A DNA stretch of 64,000 bases, taken from Rikenellaceae bacterium (GTDB taxonomy: Bacteria; Bacteroidota; Bacteroidia; Bacteroidales; Rikenellaceae). The position numbers and the translations under genes were made by a program. A model generated the notes under the pieces. The model was not told the origin of the DNA and did no database searches. It was given only the letters and a program-made list of their open reading frames with translations. This document shows positions 38,697-48,966 of this stretch, one piece after another. Positions within the stretch are counted from its first letter, which is position 1. Each line of letters begins with the position of its first letter. The stretch is from assembly GCA_015059925.1 (NCBI GenBank), contig SUZL01000002.1:62001-126000 (forward strand). The letters are read 5' to 3'.

Positions 38697-41600
38697 TTAC
38701 TTACCATCGATGGTTGATACTCCAAGCGTAATCTCCTCCAGCACGTCGAGCAACACGCTCACGGTCTCCAGCGCCGTAAAGAGCGTTACGTTGTTCTCGG
38801 CCGCAGCACGACGGATCTCATAACCGTCGCGGCGGGTGCTGTGCTGATTCACATCGATAGTATTGATAACGTAGGTAACGTGGCCCTTGCGCAACTCGTC
38901 GTAGATCTCGGTGCTACCCTCGCTGATCTTTCTCAGGTGGCGGGTACGCACACCGTGGTTACGCAGGAACTCGCACGTTCCTCCCGTAGCCTCGATATTG
39001 AAACCGAGGTCGTAGAAGCGGCGGATGAGCGGCAGAGCGCGCTCCTTATCCACGTCGGCAATCGTAACGAAGATCGTACCGTAGTTAGCTACGGCCACGC
39101 CCGACGACTGCAGCGACTTGTAGAGCGCCCGCGTCAGACTCTTGTCGTATCCGATAGCCTCACCCGTCGATTTCATCTCGGGCGAGAGGTATGAATCCAC
39201 ACCGCGAATCTTGGCAAACGAGAAGGCTGGCGACTTAACGAACCAACGCGTGCTCTCCTTGCCATAAACCTCCGTGATACCCTGCTCGCGCAGCGAGTGG
39301 CCGAGGATGACCATCGTAGCGATCTTCGCCATAGGCACACCCGTCGATTTAGAGAGGAAGGGAACGGTACGCGACGAACGGGGGTTCACCTCGATCACGA
39401 ATACCTTATCCTGCTCATCCACAATGAACTGTATATTGAACAGACCAACGATTCCGATTGCCAATCCCAGACGCTGCGTGTACTCGATGATGGTATCCTT
39501 CACCTGCTGGCTTACGCTGAAGGTAGGATAAACGCTGATTGAGTCTCCAGAGTGGATACCCGTACGCTCGACGTGCTCCATAATGCCGGGGATGAATACA
39601 TCCTTGCCATCGCAGATTGCATCAACCTCCAACTCCTTACCCTGAATATACTTATCGACCAGCACGGGCGACTTCTCATTAATCTCAACGGCCGAGCGCA
39701 GGTAGTGGCGCAGAGTCTCCTCATTACCCACGATCTGCATCGCACGACCACCCAGCACGAAGCTCGGACGCACCAATACGGGGTAGCCGATACGAGCTGC
39801 AGCCTCGACACCTGCCTCGATGTCCGTAACGGCCTTAGCCTGAGGCTGCGGGATGCCCACCTCGTTCATAATGCGCTCGAAGCACTTGCGATCCTCGGCG
39901 TTGTTGATGGCGTCGATACCCGTACCGATAATCTTAACGCCCAGCTCAGCCAAAGGCTCCGCGAGATTGATTGCGGTCTGACCACCGAGCGATACAACGA
40001 TACCCTCGGGCTGCTCCAGCTCCACAACATTCATCACATCCTCCACGGTCAGCGGCTCGAAGTAGAGCTTGTCGCTGATGGTGTAGTCCGTCGAAACGGT
40101 CTCGGGGTTATTGTTGATGATGATAGCCTCGTAGCCGGCCTCCTTGATGGTCCAGATGGCGTGTACGGTCGAGTAGTCGAACTCCACACCTTGACCGATA
40201 CGAATCGGGCCCGAACCCAGCACCAGAATCTTCTTGCGGTCGCTTCTTATAGACTCGTTCTCAGCCTCATAAGTCGAGTAGAAGTAGGGTACATAGGTAT
40301 CGATCTCACCGGCACACGAGTCGATAATCTTATAAACGGGGAATACATTCTCCTTCTTACGCAGCAGATATACCTCCGCCTCGGTCATTCCCCACAGCTG
40401 GCCGATGAACTTATCGCTGAAGCCCATACGCTTGGCCTCCTTGAGCGTTGCAACGCAACCCACATTGGCCGCCACAACCTTCTCCATCTCGACGATGTTC
40501 TTGAACTTCTCGAGGAACAACATATCGATCTTGGTGTGGTTGTAGATAATCAGCAGATCCACACCCTTGCGAATGAGCTGTGCGATGGCGTGCATACGAT
40601 CGTCCGTACCCTTGCGGATGTACTCCAGCAGCGAGTCGGTGCTCCAGTCGTCAAATTTCTTATTGTGGATGTGGCAAACACCCGTCTCGAGCGAGCGCAC
40701 AGCCTTGAGGATACCCTCCTCGATTGTGCGACCGATGCTCATCACCTCACCCGTAGCCTTCATCTGCGTACCCAGCTCGTTCGATGCGTCGCTGAACTTA
40801 TCGAACGGGAAACGTGCAACCTTCAGCACAACGTAATCCAACGCGGGCTCGAAGCAGGCAGGACGATCCGAGATCATAATCTCGTCGAGGGTCAAACCTA
40901 CGGCAATTTTCGCCGTAACGCGAGCGATCGGAAAACCGCTGGCCTTCGATGCCAGAGCCGACGAACGCGACACGCGGGGATTCACCTCGATGATATAATA
41001 CTTGAACGAGAGGGGATCCAGCGCAAACTGCACGTTGCAACCACCCTCGATCTTGAGCTCGCGGATAATCTTCAGAGCGCTATCACGCAGCAGCTGATAC
41101 TCCGTGTCGGTCAGCGTCTGCGCGGGAGCGATAACCATCGAGTCGCCCGTGTGAATACCTACGGGGTCGATGTTCTCCATACTACAAATTGCGATGGCCG
41201 TATCGTTCTTATCGCGCATCACCTCGAACTCAATCTCCTTGTAGCCCTTGATACTCTTCTCGACCAAAACCTGATGTACGGGCGAGAGAATCAGAGCGTT
41301 ACGCATAATCTCGCGCAGCTCCTCCTCGTTGTCGGCAAAACCGCCACCCGTACCACCCAGCGTAAATGCGGGACGCAACACTACGGGATAACCGATCTGC
41401 TCGGCAGCCTTCACACCATCCTCCATCGAATTCACCACCAGCGAGGGCAGCACGGGCTCGCCGATTCTTACGCACAACTCCTTGAAGAGCTCGCGGTCCT
41501 CAGCCTCCTCGATACTCTTGAACGAGGTACCCAGAATCTCAACGTGACACTCATCCAAAACGCCCTTCTTGGCCAACTGCACAGCCAGATTCAGACCTGT

Positions 41601-41879
41601 CTGACCACCCAAACCCGGCACGATAGCGTCGGGACGCTCGAAGCGCACGATCTTGGCAACATACTCCAGCGTCAAAGGCTCCATATATACCTTATCGGCG
41701 ATGTTCGTATCGGTCATAATTGTTGCGGGGTTCGAGTTGGCGAGGATAACCTCATAACCCTCCTCCTTAAGTGCGAGGCACGCCTGCGTTCCTGCATAGT
41801 CGAACTCTGCGGCCTGACCGATGACAATCGGACCTGAGCCGATCACCATCACTTTCTTGATATCTGTTCTCTTAGGCAT
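38697..41879 (-). CDS. carB: Carbamoyl-phosphate synthase large subunit
   Basis: 1060 aa; VMVIGSGPIVIGQAAEFDYAGTQAC; duplicated ATP-grasp domains. Confidence 0.98.
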   Translation of the reverse strand: MPKRTDIKKVMVIGSGPIVIGQAAEFDYAGTQACLALKEEGYEVILANSNPATIMTDTNIADKVYMEPLTLEYVAKIVRFERPDAIVPGLGGQTGLNLAVQLAKKGVLDECHVEILGTSFKSIEEAEDRELFKELCVRIGEPVLPSLVVNSMEDGVKAAEQIGYPVVLRPAFTLGGTGGGFADNEEELREIMRNALILSPVHQVLVEKSIKGYKEIEFEVMRDKNDTAIAICSMENIDPVGIHTGDSMVIAPAQTLTDTEYQLLRDSALKIIRELKIEGGCNVQFALDPLSFKYYIIEVNPRVSRSSALASKASGFPIARVTAKIAVGLTLDEIMISDRPACFEPALDYVVLKVARFPFDKFSDASNELGTQMKATGEVMSIGRTIEEGILKAVRSLETGVCHIHNKKFDDWSTDSLLEYIRKGTDDRMHAIAQLIRKGVDLLIIYNHTKIDMLFLEKFKNIVEMEKVVAANVGCVATLKEAKRMGFSDKFIGQLWGMTEAEVYLLRKKENVFPVYKIIDSCAGEIDTYVPYFYSTYEAENESIRSDRKKILVLGSGPIRIGQGVEFDYSTVHAIWTIKEAGYEAIIINNNPETVSTDYTISDKLYFEPLTVEDVMNVVELEQPEGIVVSLGGQTAINLAEPLAELGVKIIGTGIDAINNAEDRKCFERIMNEVGIPQPQAKAVTDIEAGVEAAARIGYPVLVRPSFVLGGRAMQIVGNEETLRHYLRSAVEINEKSPVLVDKYIQGKELEVDAICDGKDVFIPGIMEHVERTGIHSGDSISVYPTFSVSQQVKDTIIEYTQRLGLAIGIVGLFNIQFIVDEQDKVFVIEVNPRSSRTVPFLSKSTGVPMAKIATMVILGHSLREQGITEVYGKESTRWFVKSPAFSFAKIRGVDSYLSPEMKSTGEAIGYDKSLTRALYKSLQSSGVAVANYGTIFVTIADVDKERALPLIRRFYDLGFNIEATGGTCEFLRNHGVRTRHLRKISEGSTEIYDELRKGHVTYVINTIDVNQHSTRRDGYEIRRAAAENNVTLFTALETVSVLLDVLEEITLGVSTIDGK

Positions 41880-42960
41880 TTTGTTTCTCCTCCATCAGTT
41901 TAATGAATTTATCGAAAAGATATGCGCAATCGTGCGGACCCGGAGCGCTCTCGGGGTGGAACTGCAGTGCATAAACCTTGTCCTCGGCGCACTCCACACC
42001 CTCGATAGTCTTATCGAGAACATTCTCGTGCGTAACCTGAAGGCGCGTAGCGGCAATCGACTCTGCATCCACAACGTAGCCGTGATTCTGCGAAGCCATA
42101 TCGATGCGGCCCGTTTGAAGATCGCGCACAGCCGCAGAGCCGTGGTGGCCACACTTCATCTTATACACCTTGGCGCCATACGCCAGCGAGATAAGCTGCA
42201 TACCGAGCGACACACCGAACAGAGGAATCTTTCCCTCCACAGCCTTGATCAGCTCCACAACCTCGGGCAGAGCCTCGGGCGAGCCCGGACCGTTTGAGAT
42301 GAAGATACCGTCGGGATTGAATGCCATAATCTCCTCGAGCGTGGTGTTGTAGGGCACAACCGTTACGTTGCAGCCGCGATTGTTGAACTGGCGGATCATA
42401 CTATACTTGATACCGCAATCAACAGCCACGATGTCGTACTTATGGTTGGGCGTACGCGAGAACCAGCGCTTGGTGCTGCTCACCTTAGCCACCTGATTCT
42501 GGGGCAGGGGAGTGTTCTTAATCATCTCGAGTGCCTGCTCCGTCGTAGTATCGATATTTACGATTGCTGCGCGCTGCACACCCTCGTCGCGGATGATGCG
42601 CACGATCATACGCGTATCTACACCAGCGATGCAGGGGATACCCGCCTCGTCCAAAGTCTCCGAGAAGGTCTTTGTGTAGCGGAAGTTGCTGGGGTTCTCG
42701 TTGCACTCGCGCACAACCATACCTCCCACCTGAGGAGTCTTCGACTCGAAGTCCTCGTCCGTAATACCATAGTTACCGATCAGCGGGTAAGCCATCACCA
42801 CGATCTGATCGATGCACGAGGGATCGGAGAGAATCTCCTGATAACCCACCACCGAGGTGTTGAAAATGATCTCGCACACACGCTCCACCGAGGCACCATA
42901 GCCATAACCGAGGAACTCGCGACCATTCTCAAGAACTAACTTTTTTGTAAATGGTTTCAT
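41872..42960 (-). CDS. carA: Carbamoyl-phosphate synthase small subunit
   Basis: CPSase small-chain N-domain plus GATase-like domain; overlaps carB by 8 bp. Confidence 0.95.
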   Translation of the reverse strand: MKPFTKKLVLENGREFLGYGYGASVERVCEIIFNTSVVGYQEILSDPSCIDQIVVMAYPLIGNYGITDEDFESKTPQVGGMVVRECNENPSNFRYTKTFSETLDEAGIPCIAGVDTRMIVRIIRDEGVQRAAIVNIDTTTEQALEMIKNTPLPQNQVAKVSSTKRWFSRTPNHKYDIVAVDCGIKYSMIRQFNNRGCNVTVVPYNTTLEEIMAFNPDGIFISNGPGSPEALPEVVELIKAVEGKIPLFGVSLGMQLISLAYGAKVYKMKCGHHGSAAVRDLQTGRIDMASQNHGYVVDAESIAATRLQVTHENVLDKTIEGVECAEDKVYALQFHPESAPGPHDCAYLFDKFIKLMEEKQNA

Positions 42961-42987
42961 CGTTTTGTTTTGATTTATATTATTCGT

Positions 42988-44265
42988 TTATCTCTTTTCA
43001 TACGCTACGCGGCCATCGACCAGCGTCAGGCAGCACTCGCCCTGCAACTCCCAACCCTCGAACGGGGTACTGCGTCCCTTCGAGAGGAAGGTCTCGGGAT
43101 CGACCGTAAATCTACTCTCCAGATCGAACACCGCAATGTCGGCAGCCTCACCCACGCGCAAGCCACCGCCCATATTGAATATTCGGCGCGGAGCCTCGGC
43201 CATCACCTCGACAGCCTTCTCGAGCGAGATCACACCCTGCATAACGAGCTTCGTATAGATCACCGCAAACGAGGTCTCAAGGCCTACAACACCCATTGCA
43301 CTGAACTCCAATCCGCGCGACTTCTCCTCGGCCGTATGGGGCGCGTGATCCGTCGCCACAACGTCGATCGTACCATCCTGCAATCCTGCGACAAGCGCCT
43401 CGCGATCCTCGGCCGAACGAATCGGGGGATTCATCTTAAAGCGTCCCTCCTCCTTCAGATCCATATCGCACATCGTCAGATAGTGGGGACCCGTCTCGCA
43501 GGTGATCTTCACACCTCGGGCTTTGGCCTGACGAATCAGCTCAACGCTCTCCTTTGTCGAGATGTGGCATACGTGATAACGGCAATCGGCCTTTGCAGCC
43601 AGCTCAATATCGCGCTCGATCTGTCGCCACTCGCTCTCCGAGCAGATTCCTCTATGGCCATTGAGTCGTGCATACTCGCCATCGTGAATATATCCTTTAC
43701 GCAGAAGCTCATTCACCTCGCAGTGTGCTGCAATGATAGCTCCCGTGCGTGCCGCCTCGGCCATAGCCGCCTGCATCACCTCGTCGCTCTGCACGCCGCT
43801 GCCGTCATCCGAGAAGCCTGCAACATAGGGCTTGAGCTGCTCGAAATCTACCAACTCACGGCCGTAACGCTTACGCGTGATGGTGGCGTAGGGCAGCACC
43901 TTAACCACAGCGTCGCGCTCGATCAACTGCAACTGCTGCTGCAGCGTCTCCACCGCATCGGGCGCAGGCTCAAGGTTGGGCATCGAACACACCATCGTAA
44001 AACCGCCGTGCGCCGCAGCCGCCGTGCCCGTTGCTATGGTCTCCTTTGCCGAGAATCCCGGCTCACGCAGATGGACGTGCAGATCGACCAATCCGCTCAT
44101 TACGACCTTGCCCTCGCAGTCATAGACGCGATCGCCCTCAGCTGGCTCGATGTTGGCCTCGATACGCTCAATTCGACCATCAACGACAGCCACATCGGCC
44201 ATCTCGGCCACGCCGTCGTGAATGATTTTTCCACCTTTAAGTATAATCTTTTCGCTCATATCCAT
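42988..44265 (-). CDS. pyrC: Dihydroorotase
   Basis: GLVDLHVHLREPGFSAKETIATGTAAAAHGGFT; VVATDHAPHTAEEK. Confidence 0.95.
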   Translation of the reverse strand: MDMSEKIILKGGKIIHDGVAEMADVAVVDGRIERIEANIEPAEGDRVYDCEGKVVMSGLVDLHVHLREPGFSAKETIATGTAAAAHGGFTMVCSMPNLEPAPDAVETLQQQLQLIERDAVVKVLPYATITRKRYGRELVDFEQLKPYVAGFSDDGSGVQSDEVMQAAMAEAARTGAIIAAHCEVNELLRKGYIHDGEYARLNGHRGICSESEWRQIERDIELAAKADCRYHVCHISTKESVELIRQAKARGVKITCETGPHYLTMCDMDLKEEGRFKMNPPIRSAEDREALVAGLQDGTIDVVATDHAPHTAEEKSRGLEFSAMGVVGLETSFAVIYTKLVMQGVISLEKAVEVMAEAPRRIFNMGGGLRVGEAADIAVFDLESRFTVDPETFLSKGRSTPFEGWELQGECCLTLVDGRVAYEKR

Positions 44266-44269
44266 TTAC

Positions 44270-44294
44270 AAAAAGGGCGACCAAACAGTCGCCC
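44270..44294 (-). terminator. Intrinsic terminator in the pyrC leader (candidate attenuator)
   Basis: - strand GGGCGAC-TGTTTG-GTCGCCC-TTTTT ending 4 nt before the pyrC ATG. Confidence 0.85.
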
Positions 44295-44300
44295 AATATA

Positions 44301-44426
44301 TCAACAATAAAAAACAGTAGTAACGTCGTTCTGAAATTCAACCGTAGATGCCGAGAAACAATAACCCACTTGCTTAACCTCAGATGGTTGCGCCCACGAT
44401 GGAGATATGTTTCGACTCTGTTTCAT
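44301..44426 (-). CDS. Candidate 41-aa leader peptide of the pyrC-carAB-pyrKD operon
   Basis: MKQSRNISPSWAQPSEVKQVGYCFSASTVEFQNDVTTVFYC*; first ATG after the predicted TSS; TGA lies 6 nt before the terminator stem. Confidence 0.6.
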   Translation of the reverse strand: MKQSRNISPSWAQPSEVKQVGYCFSASTVEFQNDVTTVFYC

Positions 44427-44446
44427 TTCGACCTTATTTATTTCGT

Positions 44447-44455
44447 GCAAAGATA
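44447..44455 (-). promoter_or_regulatory. -7 promoter element of the pyrC operon
   Basis: - strand TATCTTTGC matches TAnnTTTGC. Confidence 0.65.
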
Positions 44456-44542
44456 GTAAAAATTTCCAATCCACACAATCGCCGAGCGCACTTTTTCGAT
44501 TATTTTTCGTCCCTTGCCGAGCGTGCGCTCAATCTATACGAT

Positions 44543-47500
44543 TTAGAACACAATGCGCGCTCCGATCTGCATATGCCAGCGCGAGAGCAGATCCGAGGGT
44601 GAAATCTTCGCATCGGTGTACCTATACACGGGTGCGCCATTCTCAACAGCCGCAATCGTTACGGGCTGCATACGCCACCCCGAGACGTTGTAGTAGGCTC
44701 CCCAATGGCGGCAGAGGAGGTTTCCGAAGTTCATCACATCGAGCGAGAGCTCCAACTTTCGACCGCTCTCACGACCAAAGTAGAATCCGTGAGCCAAATG
44801 CAGATCAATACGATGCTCCGCAGGTGTCTGCATTGCGTTTCGCTCGGCAAACGATCCTCTGTGCGAGCGCAGGTAGTCATCACCCTCAATCATCGCATTC
44901 CACTTCTGCTGCGACGTGGCGTCGGTAAACTGCATACGCTCCATCTCCGCCTCCGTAGGAATATACATCAGCGTCGATCCGTAAGCGCCATCGCCATTGA
45001 AATCCACCGACTCGCCAAAGCATAACGAGTAGCGCTGTCCCGACATCGCCTGATATACCACACCGGCACTCACCTCCAGCAGAGGCGCATAACGCTTGCG
45101 ATAAGAGGCTGCAAAGGTAAACTTATGCGGCACATCGTAGGCCGAAATCGAGAGCGCAGGATTATTCAGATCGAGCGCATAACTACGATTCCAATTCGTC
45201 GATGATGAGGTCGAAGGCACATCACACACAGCAAATGCGCGGCCATAGATGTACGACGCCGAGAGCGACAACCCCCACCCAAACTCCTTGGCCACGCTAC
45301 CCGAGAGCGAGTAGGTATATCCGCGCGAGGTGTTGTCGAGGTAATACACAGCCGAATAATCGGTCGTAGCCGTACGATAGAGCGGCAATGCCGACGATGG
45401 GCTATCAGGCGCAGCATAGATCACCTCGCCTTCGTTCTCGACCGCCAGATTACGGAATACGGCATTATGCAAAGTCTTGGTATACAGAGCCTCCGCACGC
45501 AGCGACCAGCCGTCATCGGTCGCATATCCCACCGCCACGTTAGCCTTCAGGTTTTGCGGATAGCGGAACTTCTCGTTCATCGCATTGAGCATAAATCGCG
45601 TATTGGAGTGCGACGTGGGCGAGGGCGTAGTCGAAAACTTCGCCGCAGGCTCCACCACCTGCCCGCCTTCGCTCTTGGCCGTCAGACGCAGACCCTTCTG
45701 CTCGACACCCGTATTGGAGTAGTTGTTCACAATCCAAACGAAAGGCACCTGCCCCGTAAATACACCCACACCACCATCGACCGAGAGTCGTCCGTGCTCG
45801 TAATCGCGCGCCCACGAGATACCCACACGCGGCGAGAGCAACAGTTGCGCACGCGGCACATCGCCTATGCGAACGCCACTCTTCTGCGCAATCGCACCCG
45901 CATTGAACGCCTCATTCTCGGTTGGCGAGTTGAAGATCAGCGGCAGGGTAGCACGTACTCCATATGTCAGCTGCACACCGCCACCCATCGACCAGCGATC
46001 CTGCGCATAGAGGCTCAGCTCCGCCGCACGAAAACGCGGGCCCCACGTCGTCGAGCCCGTAACCTCGGGATCGGTGTAGTTGTACTCGTATATCGAGGCC
46101 AGATCGCGTTCAAAATCCTCCACCGTATTGTATGTGTAGGTTCCGTAGGCGTTGGCCAGATACTTGTTGTGAATGTTGTAGAATTCGTGGTGCATTCCCA
46201 CCGTCAGCGAGTGAGCGCCACGCTCGATGATTAGATCATCGGTCAGCGTCAATACATTCTGCTTCAGGTCGTTAATTCCCGCATAACGATTGTTTCCGAT
46301 ATTTATCGACACGCCGCCCGTCTGCCCCGCATTACGGATTATCACACTCGGCAGATCGCCCCCCACATCGGGTTTTCGACCATCACCCACGCGCGAAAAT
46401 CCCACACGCAACGTATTGTGCAGATGATCCGACAGGCGCGACTCGAGCGACAAGGCCAGATAGTGCGCCGTGCTGTAATTGGCATATCCCGAGCCGTTGA
46501 AGGTGAACGATGTGAGCGAGTTACCATACTCCTCGGCTCGCGCATCCAAATATGAGTAGCTTGCCGAGAGGCGATTATTGCTATTTATCTGCCAATCGAG
46601 CGAGGCCAGCAGCGATCCCGAGCGCCTCTCCACATCGCGGCTACCCGTGCCACCGCCATCGTATCCCGTCAGCGCCTTATAGCGATTCGATATTCGTGCA
46701 AGCTCCTCTGTATCAAGCACTACACCATCATACCCAAGATAGTATGACGATGGCGACGACTCAAGATTATACTCGCCGCTAAGGAAGAAAAAGAGCTTAT
46801 TCTTCACAATCGGGCCACCCAGCGTTACACCATAAATCTGTGTCGCCTGCTGCGGCAGCTTCTCGCGTTTGGCAACATCCCTTCCGGCCGTTGAGCCATA
46901 GAAATCCTGATTATTATAATAGGTATAGGCCGAGCCCTTCAGCTCGTTCGTTCCCGACTTCGTGATCGCATTTATCGCACCGCCGCCGAAGCCGCTCATT
47001 CTCACGTCGTATGAGGTTACCGCCACCTCGATCTGCTCGATGGCATCGAGCGCTATGGGATTGGCGTTCGACAGACCGCCGTTGGTTCCCGACGACGAAA
47101 GGCCATACATATCGTTATTAGCCATTCCGTTGATCATAAAGGCGTTATAACGATTTGCCACACCTCCGTACGACATACCGCCACTCTTGTTCGCCACCGC
47201 CTGCGGCATCAATCGCACCACATCATATAGCGAACGCGACACGGTGGGCATCTGCGAAATAGCCTTCTCGTCAAATCGGCCCGACATCTCGCCCGATGAG
47301 AGCTTCTGCACACTCACCACAACGGCATCCAAGGTCGTCGCCTCCTCCAGCACAACATCCCTTTCGGCCTGTTCACCCACACGCAGCACCAGCCCCTGCG
47401 AACGCGCAGTCTGATAGCCGACGTAGCTCACCTCCAGAGAATACCCTTCAGAAGGACGCACTCCGTGTAGCGAGTATCTACCATCGCGATCCGTCGCAAC

Positions 47501-47665
47501 GGCATACTCCCGTCCCGTCTGGGGATGCGACAACACGACGGTTGCCCCGACTAAAATTTCGTTGGATTGATTCTTAACAACACCGCGCAGAGAGGCGGTT
47601 GTGATTTGCGCCGATGCGTACAATACGCACGACAATGCCATTATCAGGCATACAAGTCTCTTCAT
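44543..47665 (-). CDS. Oar-like TonB-dependent receptor with carboxypeptidase-regulatory-like N-domain
   Basis: Signal peptide, CarboxypepD-reg domain (GVVKNQSNEILVGATVVL), plug and long barrel. Confidence 0.85.
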   Translation of the reverse strand: MKRLVCLIMALSCVLYASAQITTASLRGVVKNQSNEILVGATVVLSHPQTGREYAVATDRDGRYSLHGVRPSEGYSLEVSYVGYQTARSQGLVLRVGEQAERDVVLEEATTLDAVVVSVQKLSSGEMSGRFDEKAISQMPTVSRSLYDVVRLMPQAVANKSGGMSYGGVANRYNAFMINGMANNDMYGLSSSGTNGGLSNANPIALDAIEQIEVAVTSYDVRMSGFGGGAINAITKSGTNELKGSAYTYYNNQDFYGSTAGRDVAKREKLPQQATQIYGVTLGGPIVKNKLFFFLSGEYNLESSPSSYYLGYDGVVLDTEELARISNRYKALTGYDGGGTGSRDVERRSGSLLASLDWQINSNNRLSASYSYLDARAEEYGNSLTSFTFNGSGYANYSTAHYLALSLESRLSDHLHNTLRVGFSRVGDGRKPDVGGDLPSVIIRNAGQTGGVSINIGNNRYAGINDLKQNVLTLTDDLIIERGAHSLTVGMHHEFYNIHNKYLANAYGTYTYNTVEDFERDLASIYEYNYTDPEVTGSTTWGPRFRAAELSLYAQDRWSMGGGVQLTYGVRATLPLIFNSPTENEAFNAGAIAQKSGVRIGDVPRAQLLLSPRVGISWARDYEHGRLSVDGGVGVFTGQVPFVWIVNNYSNTGVEQKGLRLTAKSEGGQVVEPAAKFSTTPSPTSHSNTRFMLNAMNEKFRYPQNLKANVAVGYATDDGWSLRAEALYTKTLHNAVFRNLAVENEGEVIYAAPDSPSSALPLYRTATTDYSAVYYLDNTSRGYTYSLSGSVAKEFGWGLSLSASYIYGRAFAVCDVPSTSSSTNWNRSYALDLNNPALSISAYDVPHKFTFAASYRKRYAPLLEVSAGVVYQAMSGQRYSLCFGESVDFNGDGAYGSTLMYIPTEAEMERMQFTDATSQQKWNAMIEGDDYLRSHRGSFAERNAMQTPAEHRIDLHLAHGFYFGRESGRKLELSLDVMNFGNLLCRHWGAYYNVSGWRMQPVTIAAVENGAPVYRYTDAKISPSDLLSRWHMQIGARIVF

Positions 47666-47746
47666 TACATCTCGTTTAAGGGCATCTATTTACGATGCAA
47701 GTTCAACACACGTTACCCATCGCACACTATACAATAGGCTCATCGT

Positions 47747-47778
47747 TACAAAAATATAAAAAATTCACTATTTTTGTA
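47747..47778. promoter_or_regulatory. Symmetric divergent promoter pair
   Basis: TACAAAAATA(47747-47756)/TATTTTTGTA(47769-47778): perfect 10-bp inverted repeat made of two outward-facing -7 boxes. Confidence 0.5.
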
Positions 47779-47795
47779 TCATCGAAACAAAAAAA

Positions 47796-48257
47796 ATGGA
47801 CTCAATAGTAGAATTCTTCATCGAATGGGGCTACATCGGGCTCTTTCTGTCGGCTCTGCTGGCGGGCAGCATCGTGCCCTTCAGTTCGGAGCTGGTGCTG
47901 ACCGTGCTCGTGCAGATGGGTGCCGATCCTACCGTCTGCCTTATCTCGGCCTCGGTGGGCAACACCGTCGGGGGATTGGTCTGCTACTATCTTGGCTATC
48001 TTGGTAATATGCAGTGGATCGAGCGCTGGCTCAAGATCGACCACCAGAAGATGGAGCGCGTCGATGGCTTCGTGCGCAAATACGGAGCGTGGATGGGTGT
48101 CTTCGGCGTTCTGCCGTGGGTGGGCGAGGTGATCATCGTGCTGCTAGGATTGATGCGCGCCAACGTCTATATCACCACCGCCACGATGTTCGTCGGCAAG
48201 TTCGTCCGCTACCTGCTTATGCTGCTGGCCCTGCAGGGTGTGAATTCGCTGTTTTAA
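47796..48257 (+). CDS. DedA/YqaA-like (SNARE-associated) membrane protein
   Basis: EWGYIGLFLSALLAGSIVPFSSELVLTVLVQMGA...GNTVGGLVCYYLGYLG. Confidence 0.8.
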   Translation: MDSIVEFFIEWGYIGLFLSALLAGSIVPFSSELVLTVLVQMGADPTVCLISASVGNTVGGLVCYYLGYLGNMQWIERWLKIDHQKMERVDGFVRKYGAWMGVFGVLPWVGEVIIVLLGLMRANVYITTATMFVGKFVRYLLMLLALQGVNSLF

Positions 48258-48280
48258 TCCTAATTATATATAAAAGGTAA

Positions 48281-48314
48281 TGGCCCTTGATCTTTGTCAA
48301 GGGCTATTTTTATT
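48281..48314 (+). terminator. Intrinsic terminator
   Basis: GGCCCTTGATCTTTGTCAAGGGCTATTTTT. Confidence 0.8.
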
Positions 48315-48381
48315 TGTGCGAAGTGATGTTTGGTGCAAAGTTTGAATATCTACGGTGTGAATAATTGGCAAACATCAAACT

Positions 48382-48954
48382 ATGAGAAAATTTCTACTTC
48401 TAATGCTGGCTACGGCCGCATTCTTCACCAAGAGCGACGCTCAAGTGGTTGGCATCAAGACCAACTTCGCACATTGGGCCACCGCATCGCCCAACTTGGG
48501 CGTAGAGATCGGTTTGGGCAAACAGTTTACACTCGATGTCTCAGCCGGATTCAACCCCTTCACCTTCTCCCACAACCGCCAATGGAAGCACTGGGTCGTA
48601 CAGCCCGAACTTCGCTGGTGGACCTGCGAACGCTTCAACGGCCACTTTTTGGCTGTTCACGCCTTGGGTGGCGGCTTCAACGTGGGCAACCTATCATTCT
48701 TTCCCTTCTCCATTTGGGATGGTCTGGAGGATAATCGCTACAAGGGACACGCCTTAGGCGGAGGACTCTCCTATGGCTATGCGTGGATGCTTGGCAAACA
48801 TTGGAATCTCGAGGCCGAGGTGGGCGTAGGCTATGCTCACGCGTGGTACGACCAATACGCCGGCTCGGAGTATAGCGAGCTTGTCCGCTCCGACGCCAAC
48901 AAAAACTATTGGGGCATAACGAAACTTGCCATCTCTCTGGTCTATCTATTCTAA
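48382..48954 (+). CDS. DUF3575 domain-containing protein
   Basis: VVGIKTNFAHWATASPNLGVEIGLGKQFTLDVSAGFNPFTFSHNRQWKHWVVQPELRWW. Confidence 0.85.
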   Translation: MRKFLLLMLATAAFFTKSDAQVVGIKTNFAHWATASPNLGVEIGLGKQFTLDVSAGFNPFTFSHNRQWKHWVVQPELRWWTCERFNGHFLAVHALGGGFNVGNLSFFPFSIWDGLEDNRYKGHALGGGLSYGYAWMLGKHWNLEAEVGVGYAHAWYDQYAGSEYSELVRSDANKNYWGITKLAISLVYLF

Positions 48955-48966
48955 ACACACTTGACT

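Noticed and set aside
39552-41837. 761-aa + strand ORF antisense to carB
   Set aside because: carB is a clear conserved gene in the opposite strand. Long antisense frames like this recur across the window and arise from codon bias; the translation is low-complexity and lacks domain features.
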